Part shown: one piece after another, positions 1 to 7,336 of the stretch
Layout of the letters: the number at the start of each line of letters is the position of its first letter
How positions within the stretch are numbered: the stretch's first letter is position 1
NCBI GenBank assembly: GCA_944384155.1
Contig: CALWSG010000032.1
Coordinates: 1-33,630 of the forward strand
Length of the DNA stretch: 33,630 nucleotides
DNA from: an uncultured Lachnospiraceae bacterium
Lineage (GTDB): Bacteria > Bacillota > Clostridia > Lachnospirales > Lachnospiraceae
Reading direction: 5' to 3'
The notes under the pieces: generated by a model
The model's database searches: none
Seen by the model: only the letters and a program-made list of their open reading frames with translations
What the model was told of the DNA's origin: nothing
Made by a program: the position numbers and the translations under genes

Positions 1-308
1 GTCAGATAAGCCGTGCTTTCAGGCATTCAGGGATTGGCGGCTATGCCATAAAAGACAATGATCTAATGGGTATAGGTGATTCACGAATAGTGGCAGTGGG
101 CAAAGAGATAAAGTCAACCACTGCGGCCATGATAGAAGCATTGCTCGATGACAATTCAGAGATTGTAAGCATATATTATGGTTCTGATATAGATGAAAAG
201 GATGCAGAGGAATTGTCAAAAGAGCTTTCAGGTAAATTCCCTGAGGTGGAATTCGAATTAAATTACGGCGGTCAGCCGATATATTATTATGTTGTTTCCG
301 TAGAATAA
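1..308 (+). CDS. C-terminal part of a YloV/FakA-like DAK-domain protein (5' end outside window)
   Basis: The reading frame is open from base 3 to the TAA ending at 308, so only about 101 C-terminal residues are visible. They include a KDNDLMGIGDSRIV segment and end with a YGGQPIYYYVVSVE-type tail. From family knowledge, this tail is characteristic of YloV/FakA proteins (DAK2 phosphatase/kinase-like fold plus a DegV-like C-terminal domain), in which FakA phosphorylates fatty acids held by a FakB/DegV partner. The kinase domain itself is off the window, so the assignment rests on the tail and on the neighbour: yloV directly before recG is a common Firmicutes arrangement. An ATG at 66 is internal to the frame and should not be taken as the start. 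Confidence 0.75.
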   Translation, partial: QISRAFRHSGIGGYAIKDNDLMGIGDSRIVAVGKEIKSTTAAMIEALLDDNSEIVSIYYGSDIDEKDAEELSKELSGKFPEVEFELNYGGQPIYYYVVSVE

Positions 309-330
309 TTTATCATATGATGACAAAGGA

Positions 331-372
331 AAAGTCAGTCTGTTGGCAGAAATGCTTTCAGGCTGATTTTTT
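331..372 (+). terminator. Probable intrinsic terminator between the yloV-like gene and recG
   Basis: Arms 331-342 and 359-370 pair over 12 bp (two G-U pairs). The 16-base loop can itself form a GCA-GAAA-TGC mini-hairpin. A run of six T (367-372) follows, partly inside the stem. It ends only 3 bases before the recG ribosome binding site, so it may attenuate recG rather than simply end the upstream transcript. Confidence 0.5.
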
Positions 373-388
373 GAGAGGAGGTGTACGG

Positions 389-2452
389 TTGAATATCAGA
401 GAGGTGAAAGGGATAGGCGAAAAAACAGAAAAGCTTTTTAACCGGCTTGGAGTATATACCACTGAGGAACTTTTAGAGTATTATCCCAGAAATTATGACA
501 GATACACGGAGCCTGTTACGGTAAGGGAGCTTGATAATGAGGCAGTTGCAGCTTTTAAATGTATAATTGATGCATCTGCCGTTTTGCGGCAGACCGGAAA
601 ATTAAATATTCTTATAATCAGGGGAAGAGATGAAAATGGAGACATAATAAGTCTTAAATGGTATAATATGCCGTTTTTAAAAAGCCGTTTAAAAAAAGGC
701 ATGTGTTTTATATTTAGAGGAAGAATATCTAAAAATAAATTAAAAGGAAAAAATGAAGGAAGTATAATATTAGAGCAGCCTGAAATATATTCTCTTAATG
801 ATTATGACAAAAAGCTTGGAGCCATGCAGCCTATATACAGGCTTACCGAAGGTCTTACAAATAATCTTGTGACAAAATCCGTAAAACAGATACTTGATGC
901 AGGATATAAGGGCTATGAATTTCTTCCTTTAGAGGTAAGGGAAGCATACGGCCTTATGTTTTATGATGATGCAATAAGAAAAATTCATTTTCCAAAGGAT
1001 GCACAGGAGATGAATATGGCAAGAAGAAGGCTTGCATTCAATGAATTTTTTTTGTTTATTATGGCAATGAAAAGATTTAAGGACAGGGAAAGCGTTATAA
1101 ATAACCGCTACAAAATAAAAGCCTCTCCTAAGACAGAAGAGTTTTTAAATAAGCTTCCCTACAGCCTTACAAAAGCACAAAAAAAAGTTTTACATGAAAT
1201 AAGAGAAGATTTTTTATGTGACAGAGTTATGAACAGGCTTATACAGGGAGATGTGGGTTCAGGAAAAACCATTGTAGCCCTGGCAGCACTCCTTGACACA
1301 GCATACCAAGGGTATCAGGGAGCACTAATGGTGCCTACAGAGGTTTTGGCAGTACAGCATTACGAAAATATAAAGGAAATGTTTGAACAATATAATGTTG
1401 AGGTTGAGGTAGTACTTCTTACGGGAAGTATGACCGGAAAGGAAAAAAGTAATGCATATGAAAAGATAAGCTCCGGAATTGCAGGCATAATAGTTGGAAC
1501 TCATGCACTTATACAGGAAAAGGCAGTATATAATAATCTTGCACTTGTTATAACAGATGAACAGCACAGATTTGGAGTAAGACAAAGAGAAACCCTGTCC
1601 CGAAAGGGAATGTTTCCTCATACTATAGTTATGAGCGCAACTCCCATACCAAGAACACTGGCGATTATCTTATATGGTGACCTTGATATATCAGTAATAG
1701 ATGAACTTCCAAAGGGAAGACTTCCAATTAAGAATTGTGTGGTTGGAAGAGATTACAGACCTAATGCTTATAAATTTATGGAAAAACAAGTGATGCAGGG
1801 AAGACAATGCTATGTTATATGTCCAATGATAGAAGAAAGTGAGAATCTTGAGGCTGTAGATGTAATAAGCTATACAGACATATTAAAAGAAAATATCAGC
1901 TCAGATGTAAGAATAGAGTATCTCCACGGCAAAATGAAGGCAGAGGAAAAGAATCGTATAATGGAGGATTTTGCCTGCAATAAAATACAGATACTTGTTT
2001 CTACAACTGTTATAGAAGTAGGAGTAAATGTTCCAAACAGCACTGTTATGATGGTGGAAAATGCGGAAAGATTCGGTCTTGCCTCTCTTCATCAGCTTCG
2101 AGGAAGAGTCGGCAGAGGAAAGCATCAGTCATACTGTATATTTGTGTGCGGTTCAGATAAGGCTGAAATAAAAGAAAGGCTTGATATACTTAATAAATCC
2201 AATGACGGGTTTGAGATAGCTGCGTGGGATTTAAAGCTTAGAGGTCCGGGAGATTTTTTTGGAATAAGGCAAAGCGGTGATATGGATTTTAAAATAGGTG
2301 ATATATTTTCCGATTCACAAACACTTAAGGAGGCGTCAGAGGCAGTATCTTATATTGAAAATAATAAAAACAAAATAAATGAGGTATCTTTACAGATGAT
2401 GGAAAATAAGCTTGAAGGATATATGAAGAATCATTTTAAGCTTAATTTATAA
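389..2452 (+). CDS. recG: ATP-dependent DNA helicase RecG
   Basis: RecG is a superfamily 2 DNA translocase that remodels stalled forks and Holliday junctions. The 687-residue product has the expected order: an N-terminal wedge/OB region starting IREVKGIGEKTEKLF with a YYPRNYDR motif, Walker A GDVGSGKT near residues 287-294, the DEQHRFG motif II near 390-396, MSATPIPRTLA motif III, and a C-terminal helicase domain with QLRGRVGRG motif VI. Length matches the family (about 680). I chose the TTG at 389 because AGGAGGTG lies 5 bases upstream and the protein then begins like other RecGs. The in-frame ATG at 317 would add 24 unconserved residues that overlap the hairpin at 331-372. It follows the yloV-like gene by 80 bp. 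Confidence 0.96.
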   Translation: MNIREVKGIGEKTEKLFNRLGVYTTEELLEYYPRNYDRYTEPVTVRELDNEAVAAFKCIIDASAVLRQTGKLNILIIRGRDENGDIISLKWYNMPFLKSRLKKGMCFIFRGRISKNKLKGKNEGSIILEQPEIYSLNDYDKKLGAMQPIYRLTEGLTNNLVTKSVKQILDAGYKGYEFLPLEVREAYGLMFYDDAIRKIHFPKDAQEMNMARRRLAFNEFFLFIMAMKRFKDRESVINNRYKIKASPKTEEFLNKLPYSLTKAQKKVLHEIREDFLCDRVMNRLIQGDVGSGKTIVALAALLDTAYQGYQGALMVPTEVLAVQHYENIKEMFEQYNVEVEVVLLTGSMTGKEKSNAYEKISSGIAGIIVGTHALIQEKAVYNNLALVITDEQHRFGVRQRETLSRKGMFPHTIVMSATPIPRTLAIILYGDLDISVIDELPKGRLPIKNCVVGRDYRPNAYKFMEKQVMQGRQCYVICPMIEESENLEAVDVISYTDILKENISSDVRIEYLHGKMKAEEKNRIMEDFACNKIQILVSTTVIEVGVNVPNSTVMMVENAERFGLASLHQLRGRVGRGKHQSYCIFVCGSDKAEIKERLDILNKSNDGFEIAAWDLKLRGPGDFFGIRQSGDMDFKIGDIFSDSQTLKEASEAVSYIENNKNKINEVSLQMMENKLEGYMKNHFKLNL

Positions 2453-2502
2453 AAAGTATTGTATTTTAACGGTAATTTTTGTACAATAAATGATAATGCA
2501 TA

Positions 2503-2531
2503 TTACAAAGGATGCATAAGTATATTATAAT
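2503..2531 (+). promoter_or_regulatory. Candidate sigma-A promoter for ddl
   Basis: A perfect TATAAT (2526-2531) lies 17 bp after a weak -35, TTACAA (2503-2508), in the 113-bp recG-ddl gap. The -35 matches only half the consensus, so this rests mainly on the -10 box. The predicted start, near 2538, leaves a leader of about 28 bases before the ddl ATG. Confidence 0.35.
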
Positions 2532-2565
2532 GTAGCCTGTTGGCTTAACCGGAATGGAGATTGAG

Positions 2566-3603
2566 ATGAATATAGTAGTATTGTGCGGAGGTACCAGCTC
2601 GGAGAGAGAAGTATCCCTTGTTACGGGAGAACAGGTATGCAGGGCACTTAGGGAAAAGAAAGATAATGCGGTTTTGCTTGACGCTTTTATAGGCTGTGAC
2701 AGCAAAAAGGCGTCAGAGTTTTTTAGTAATAAGGAATATAATATAGAAAAGGAGCTTGAATATATAAAAAAGCAGTCAAAGGACATAGAAAAGCTTAAAA
2801 AAAGCAGAAAAGAATTTTTTGGTCCCAGTGTGCTTGAGCTGTGTAAGATGGCAGATATTGTATTTTTGGCACTTCACGGAGCTAACGGTGAGGACGGAAG
2901 AGTTCAGGCAGCCTTTGATTTAATGGGGATAAGATACACAGGCTCCGATTATCTTGGAAGTGCCATGGCAATGAACAAGGCAGTGACAAAGAAAATATTT
3001 AAGGCGGCGGGAGTTCCAACTGCAAAAAGCTTTTCCGTAAAGAAAAATCATTATGAGAATATTGAGGATTACGGAATGTCATTTCCTGTGGTGGTAAAAG
3101 CAAACTGCGGCGGTTCAAGCATAGGTGTTTATATAGTAAATAATGAACAGGAATATAAAGAAGCTTTGGATAATGCTTTTCTTCTTGACAGTGAGGCAGT
3201 GGTGGAAGCTTATATAAGAGGCAGGGAATTTTCTGTTGGAGTAATTGATTATAAGCCGCTGCCAATTATAGAAATTATACCTAAGGAAGGCTTTTATGAC
3301 TATGAGAATAAATATAAGCCCGGGGCAACCATTGACCAATGTCCGGCAAAGCTTCCTGAAGACGTTGAGATAAAAATGATGCAGGCTGCAAAAGATGCTG
3401 CAAAAGCACTGGGGCTTTCAGTATACTGCCGGGTAGATATATTGACAGACGGGGAATATAACTGTTACTGCCTTGAGGCAAACACTCTTCCGGGAATGAC
3501 GCCTACAAGTCTTCTGCCACAGGAAGCACTTGCCATTGGAATGGATTTTCCTTCCCTTTGCCGGTATTTGGTGGAGGTATCTTTAAAAAAGTACGGAATA
3601 TAG
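2566..3603 (+). CDS. ddl: D-alanine--D-alanine ligase
   Basis: Ddl is an ATP-grasp enzyme that joins two D-alanines for the peptidoglycan stem peptide in the cytoplasm. The N terminus NIVVLCGGTSSEREVS is the family's opening motif. Later come HGANGEDGRVQ, the ATP-grasp lysine region PVVVKANCGGSS, the loop FYDYENKYKPGAT, and the metal-binding end CLEANTLPGMTPTSLLPQ. The YDYENKY loop fits a D-Ala-D-Ala rather than a D-Ala-D-Lac enzyme (inference). About 40 extra residues (roughly 45-85, Lys/Glu-rich) sit before the first substrate-binding segment. I start at ATG 2566 because GGAG at 2555-2558 is correctly spaced. The ATG at 2554 overlaps that site. murF follows 17 bp later, making a D-Ala-D-Ala synthesis and use pair. 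Confidence 0.96.
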   Translation: MNIVVLCGGTSSEREVSLVTGEQVCRALREKKDNAVLLDAFIGCDSKKASEFFSNKEYNIEKELEYIKKQSKDIEKLKKSRKEFFGPSVLELCKMADIVFLALHGANGEDGRVQAAFDLMGIRYTGSDYLGSAMAMNKAVTKKIFKAAGVPTAKSFSVKKNHYENIEDYGMSFPVVVKANCGGSSIGVYIVNNEQEYKEALDNAFLLDSEAVVEAYIRGREFSVGVIDYKPLPIIEIIPKEGFYDYENKYKPGATIDQCPAKLPEDVEIKMMQAAKDAAKALGLSVYCRVDILTDGEYNCYCLEANTLPGMTPTSLLPQEALAIGMDFPSLCRYLVEVSLKKYGI

Positions 3604-3620
3604 GAGCAAATAAATAATTT

Positions 3621-4988
3621 ATGAAGTGTTTAACCATAAAAAATATAGCATATGCCACAGGTGGAATCATCTGTAATGAACAGTTTGACCAGGGCAGGGA
3701 AATAGGCAGCGTGGTGATTGATTCAAGACGGGTAACTGATAATTGCCTGTTTATAGCCATAAAGGGTGAAAGAACAGACGGACATAATTTTGTGAATCAG
3801 GCATTTGAAATGGGAGCCTCGGTTGTACTTGTGGAAAGGAAGCCTGAAAATATTAATAATCATCCTTATATAATTGTTAAGTCCACACTTGAAGCATTGA
3901 GAAGACTGGCCGAATATTACAGAAGCGTTCTCAATGTAAAGGTAATAGGAATAACCGGAAGTGTGGGAAAAACAAGCACCAAGGAATTTATAGCATCCGT
4001 CCTTGCTCAAAAGTATAAGATATTGAAAACAGAAGGGAATTTTAATAACGAAATAGGGCTTCCGCTTACTGTGTTTAACATACGTGAAGAGCATGAAGCG
4101 GCAGTGCTGGAAATGGGAATAAGTAATTTTGGAGAAATGACAAGGCTTTCAAAAATAGCTAAGCCTGATATATGCGTTATAACAAATATCGGTCTTTGTC
4201 ATTTGGAAAATTTAGGAACAAGAGACGGTATATTAAAGGCAAAAACAGAAATATTTAAATACGCATCACCTGACTACAATACAGTATTAAATGGTGATGA
4301 CGATAAATTATCATCAATAATTCCACGAAATGAAAATGATATTTATTTTTACGGACTTGACAAAAAAAACAGAATATACGCAGAAGATATTAAGCTTTTA
4401 GGGATAGAAGGCTCAATATGCCGTATCGTAACACCTAAGGGAAGTATAGAGGTTGCAATAAGCATACCCGGAAAGCATATGATATATAATGCAATGGCGG
4501 CAGCAGCAGTGGGGCAGCTTATGGGATTGTCCCTGTCAGAGATAAAATCCGGAATAGAAAAGCTTCATACTGTAGGGGGACGGCTTAATATTATTAATAC
4601 AGGAAGAATTACTATTATAGATGACTGCTATAATGCAAATCCTGTGTCAGCAAAATCATCTGTTGATGTACTTGAGAATGGTGCAGGAAGAAAAGTAGCT
4701 ATACTGGGAGATATGTTTGAGTTAGGGCCAAAGGAAGCTGAGCTTCATTATGAGGTTGGCAGATATCTTGCCAAAAAAGATGTACAGGCTGCCGTATGTG
4801 TAGGAACTTTAAGCAAAAATACATATGAAGGCATAAAAGCAGGGGGCTTTGCCGGAAGTGCATATTATTTTGAAAATATAGAAGGATTTTTAAGTAATAA
4901 GGAATATATTATTGAGAATGGAGATACTGTACTTGTAAAAGCATCCCATTCCATGCATTTTGAAAATATTGTTAATGCATTAAAGTAA
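3621..4988 (+). CDS. murF: UDP-N-acetylmuramoyl-tripeptide--D-alanyl-D-alanine ligase MurF
   Basis: MurF adds the D-Ala-D-Ala dipeptide to UDP-MurNAc-tripeptide, the last cytoplasmic step of the peptidoglycan precursor. The 455-residue protein shows the three Mur-ligase regions: an N-terminal uridine-binding part (VVIDSRRV... LFIAIKGERTDGHNFV), the central ATPase with P-loop GITGSVGKTST at 110-120 and the EMGISNFGEM and CITNIGLCHLENLG motifs, and a C-terminal Rossmann-like part with DDCYNANPVS and ILGDMFELG. Length is normal. The ribosome binding site GGAG (3603-3606) overlaps the ddl stop and is 14 bases from the ATG, a little long, which fits translational coupling to ddl. Confidence 0.96.
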   Translation: MKCLTIKNIAYATGGIICNEQFDQGREIGSVVIDSRRVTDNCLFIAIKGERTDGHNFVNQAFEMGASVVLVERKPENINNHPYIIVKSTLEALRRLAEYYRSVLNVKVIGITGSVGKTSTKEFIASVLAQKYKILKTEGNFNNEIGLPLTVFNIREEHEAAVLEMGISNFGEMTRLSKIAKPDICVITNIGLCHLENLGTRDGILKAKTEIFKYASPDYNTVLNGDDDKLSSIIPRNENDIYFYGLDKKNRIYAEDIKLLGIEGSICRIVTPKGSIEVAISIPGKHMIYNAMAAAAVGQLMGLSLSEIKSGIEKLHTVGGRLNIINTGRITIIDDCYNANPVSAKSSVDVLENGAGRKVAILGDMFELGPKEAELHYEVGRYLAKKDVQAAVCVGTLSKNTYEGIKAGGFAGSAYYFENIEGFLSNKEYIIENGDTVLVKASHSMHFENIVNALK

Positions 4989-5003
4989 AGCAGGAGGCGG
5001 AAG

Positions 5004-5972
5004 ATGAATAAGGTTAAGGAAGCCATTATTAAGGCATGGAAAAATATAAGGTCAAGTAAACTTAATATAGGAATGTTTGTTACGGGAGTAATTGCATTTG
5101 CGTTACTTATTGCCATTGTCTCAATAATTATTTTCAGAGGCGACGGAATTACCAATGAGCTTATAGTAACGGGAAAAAGCACTGACGGCAATACAGAGGA
5201 AACTAAAGGGGAGACTGAAACAACAACGGAAGAAAATAATGAGACGGAGGAATATTCCACAAAAATTGACGAAAGTGCAACAACAAATATTGTAAACAGT
5301 GCGGAGCTTTTGAAGGTAAATACTTCCATTAGAAATAGCTGGATTGATGATGGTGAATATTTTATACAATATAATATTGATGTGACAAATGTATCTGAAA
5401 GAGATATAGACGGCTGGGCACTTATATTGGAAATGAGTTCAGGATACAGTCTTGTGGATTCATGGAACTTTAATTATAAAGAAGGAAGCAGACAAATTAT
5501 TATTAACCCTACAAATGACAATAAGGAAATCGAAGCAGGTGATACTGTCAGCGGAGGCTTTATTGTTAAGGGAAGCAGGTATGTGTATATAAATTATTAT
5601 ACGTCATATGTGGGAAGCAAAACAGAAACAATCAGGATTTCAAATAGTGTAATTCCTCAGACAACAACGAAAAGAAATACCCAGACAACAACGGTATATG
5701 ATGATATTACAACAACAAAGAAGCAGGTAATAAGTGAGACAACAACTGTAGGAAGAGAAACCACAACAATGGAATCTATAACGAGCACCACTAATGAAAC
5801 AACATCAGGCGAAAGTAGGGAAACCACAACAACTCAACGGGAAACAGGAACAACCGGAGACGTACATGAAAGCGAAAGTACTACCGTGCCTCCGACAACC
5901 GGTGAAACTGCTACAAAAACTGATGAGACAACAAATACTTCCGCTGAAATAAAAGAAACAAAGGAGAACTAA
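5004..5972 (+). CDS. Membrane-anchored protein with CBM2-like domain and Thr-rich tail
   Basis: I recognise no named gene. The 322-residue product has a short basic N terminus, one hydrophobic segment (about 22-44), an acidic Thr/Glu linker (50-95), a beta-rich domain (about 101-210), and a Thr-rich tail (216-322) with many TTT clusters. The domain resembles family 2 carbohydrate-binding modules: W113, then YNIDVTNVS, IDGWALILEM (W138), DSWNF (W154), and IEAGDTVSGGF. In that family the corresponding tryptophans can contact polysaccharide. Topology predicts the domain and tail outside the cell (inference). AGGAGG at 4992-4997 is 6 bases before the ATG, and murF ends 15 bp upstream, suggesting co-expression with wall synthesis. 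It could instead be an immunoglobulin-like surface domain without sugar binding. Confidence 0.7.
   Translation: MNKVKEAIIKAWKNIRSSKLNIGMFVTGVIAFALLIAIVSIIIFRGDGITNELIVTGKSTDGNTEETKGETETTTEENNETEEYSTKIDESATTNIVNSAELLKVNTSIRNSWIDDGEYFIQYNIDVTNVSERDIDGWALILEMSSGYSLVDSWNFNYKEGSRQIIINPTNDNKEIEAGDTVSGGFIVKGSRYVYINYYTSYVGSKTETIRISNSVIPQTTTKRNTQTTTVYDDITTTKKQVISETTTVGRETTTMESITSTTNETTSGESRETTTTQRETGTTGDVHESESTTVPPTTGETATKTDETTNTSAEIKETKEN
5649..5969 (+). repeat. Low-complexity ACA/ACT-rich tract encoding Thr-rich tail
   Basis: This stretch carries many imperfect ACAACA/ACAACT clusters, giving repeated TTT, ETTT and TTK segments in the C-terminal third of the CBM2-like protein. Repeat length is irregular, so it is low-complexity coding sequence and not a clean tandem array. 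Such tails often act as extended, possibly O-glycosylated wall-spanning linkers (inference). Confidence 0.7.
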
Positions 5973-5994
5973 AATAAAGGAAGAGAGGTATGCT

Positions 5995-6981
5995 ATGTAT
6001 TGTACTAATTGCGGAAACATGGTAAGGGATGATGATTTATTTTGTACTAACTGCGGTACAAAAATACAAAGGCCGGAAAACCATGCTGAGACGAAAACGA
6101 TGGAAAAAAAGGAAGCAGTAAATTTTGTTCCCATAAAAAACCATATTCCTGAGGCAGTGCCTGTGGAAAGACCTGTTCAGGAGCTTGAGAAAATATCTAA
6201 GGAGCTTGTCCGTGAGGAAAAGGACGAAGTTATTCCGGTAAATATTTCAATACAGCCGGTTCCTTCTTTTCAGGAACAAAATCCTGCAATAAACCGTTCA
6301 CCTGAAAATCCTTCTGTCTATTACAACAATTCCGGCGGTATAGAGGAAGCAGAACAAAATGTTAAGCAAAAAAGCACAATAATTCCATTGGCTGTATTTT
6401 CCGTTATATTTGCTGTTTTGACTATTGCTGCAGCAGTAATTGAAATGCTTGACGGAAGCAGTGAAATATCAGATGTGGCACGTCTTATAGAATTGTCAAT
6501 AGCTTCTGTTATTGTACTTATATTTGCAGTTACCAACATAAAGACTGTATCAACACTTAAAGGAATTGCATTAATAATATTTATGGTGTCTGATATTATA
6601 TTTGTTGGATTTAGTTCTGTGGAATATGCTATAGACGCACTGGGAAACGGTGTAAAAAGTATGGCAAAATACTTTGACGTAAGTGAAGGCATTATAAGTG
6701 CATATATGGTAACTATAATTGTGTGGTTTGTGTCAATGTATATATTTTTTATGGCAGATGCCATAAGAGCATTTATAAATACAAGAAAAGCTAAGACTAT
6801 AACATTGCTTTTCGGATATATAAGTCTTTTGGCTGTCATCATGCAGATATTATTTAAGCTTATTATAGAAGGTGAGATAAAGCTGTATCTTGGATTTATG
6901 CCTATGAACCTTACATATATATTCTTCCTTATTGCCGTTATGCTTGGAATTTCATCAAAGAAAAAGATTGCTAAAATTTAG
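5995..6981 (+). CDS. Zinc-ribbon domain membrane protein
   Basis: The function is unknown. The N terminus is a compact zinc ribbon, CTNCG...CTNCG, with cysteines at residues 3, 6, 17 and 20. A hydrophilic, Pro/Glu-rich linker runs to about residue 125. Six hydrophobic segments follow at about 129-151, 163-181, 188-208, 233-256, 267-290 and 299-319, then a basic end (KKKIAKI). The ribbon would face the cytoplasm (inference). AGAGAGG lies 6 bases before the ATG at 5995. An ATG at 5990 is out of frame. The gene is 22 bp after the CBM2-like gene and probably shares its transcript. Zinc-ribbon membrane proteins of this kind are common and mostly uncharacterised in Clostridia. Confidence 0.75.
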   Translation: MYCTNCGNMVRDDDLFCTNCGTKIQRPENHAETKTMEKKEAVNFVPIKNHIPEAVPVERPVQELEKISKELVREEKDEVIPVNISIQPVPSFQEQNPAINRSPENPSVYYNNSGGIEEAEQNVKQKSTIIPLAVFSVIFAVLTIAAAVIEMLDGSSEISDVARLIELSIASVIVLIFAVTNIKTVSTLKGIALIIFMVSDIIFVGFSSVEYAIDALGNGVKSMAKYFDVSEGIISAYMVTIIVWFVSMYIFFMADAIRAFINTRKAKTITLLFGYISLLAVIMQILFKLIIEGEIKLYLGFMPMNLTYIFFLIAVMLGISSKKKIAKI

Positions 6982-7004
6982 AATTACTCACATAACTTAC
7001 CAGT

Positions 7005-7034
7005 GTATTATTTTCAGTCCTCCATATAATATTA
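7005..7034 (+). promoter_or_regulatory. Candidate sigma-G-type promoter for the SASP gene
   Basis: GTATT (7005-7009) and AATATTA (7028-7034), 18 bp apart, resemble the forespore sigma-G consensus (G-pyrimidine-ATR and CATnnTA) with one mismatch in each. SASP genes are classically sigma-G dependent, which supports the call. A CATATAAT at 7023-7030 could be an alternative -10. Confidence 0.35.
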
Positions 7035-7074
7035 GCGTAACAAGAAACTATTAAGATGATTGGAGGACAAAAAC

Positions 7075-7278
7075 ATGAGTAATTCATCTAATAAGACAAA
7101 TGTTCCTGAGGCAAAAAGTGCTATGAACAGATTTAAGATGGAAGTAGCCAACGAGCTTGGAGTACCTTTAACAGATGGTTATAATGGTAACTTAACATCT
7201 GCACAGAATGGTAGTGTAGGCGGTTATATGGTTAAGAAGATGATTGAGGCTCAGGAAAGACAGATGGCAGGTAAATAA
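7075..7278 (+). CDS. Alpha/beta-type small acid-soluble spore protein
   Basis: These proteins coat and protect DNA in dormant spores and are cleaved by the GPR protease at germination. The 67-residue product has the two family signatures: an MNRFKMEVANELGV segment near residues 22-35, and a C-terminal GSVGGYMVKKMIEAQER segment near 46-62. I start at ATG 7075, 7 bases after GGAGGA. A TTG at 7060 overlaps that site. The gene stands alone, following the zinc-ribbon gene after 93 bp and ending before a strong hairpin. It is good evidence that the organism sporulates. Confidence 0.95.
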   Translation: MSNSSNKTNVPEAKSAMNRFKMEVANELGVPLTDGYNGNLTSAQNGSVGGYMVKKMIEAQERQMAGK

Positions 7279-7301
7279 GCCATTATAGAGAGCAGACAAA
7301 A

Positions 7302-7336
7302 AGCACCATGTGATATCAAGTCACATGGTGCTTTTT
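7302..7336 (+). terminator. Bidirectional intrinsic terminator, SASP gene / YprB-like gene
   Basis: A perfect 12-bp stem (7302-7313 with 7321-7332) has a 7-base loop. TTTTT follows on the + strand, and AAAAA (7297-7301) gives the same on the - strand. It ends the SASP gene. On the other strand the stop codon of the convergent gene (7316-7318) is in the loop, and one arm is its last coding sequence. Confidence 0.85.

Noticed and set aside
317..388. Upstream ATG start for recG adding 24 residues
   Set aside because: It lacks a ribosome binding site and crosses the terminator-like hairpin. The TTG at 389 has a strong AGGAGGTG and begins the conserved sequence.
3723..4094. Minus-strand ORF of 123 codons inside murF, and similar long antisense ORFs in other genes (for example 6321-6842, 173 codons)
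   Set aside because: They are antisense frames of well-supported genes, with composition typical of shadows and no ribosome binding sites.
5649..5969. Tandem repeat or CRISPR-like array
   Set aside because: Repeat units are irregular and in frame with a Thr-rich protein tail, with no spacers.
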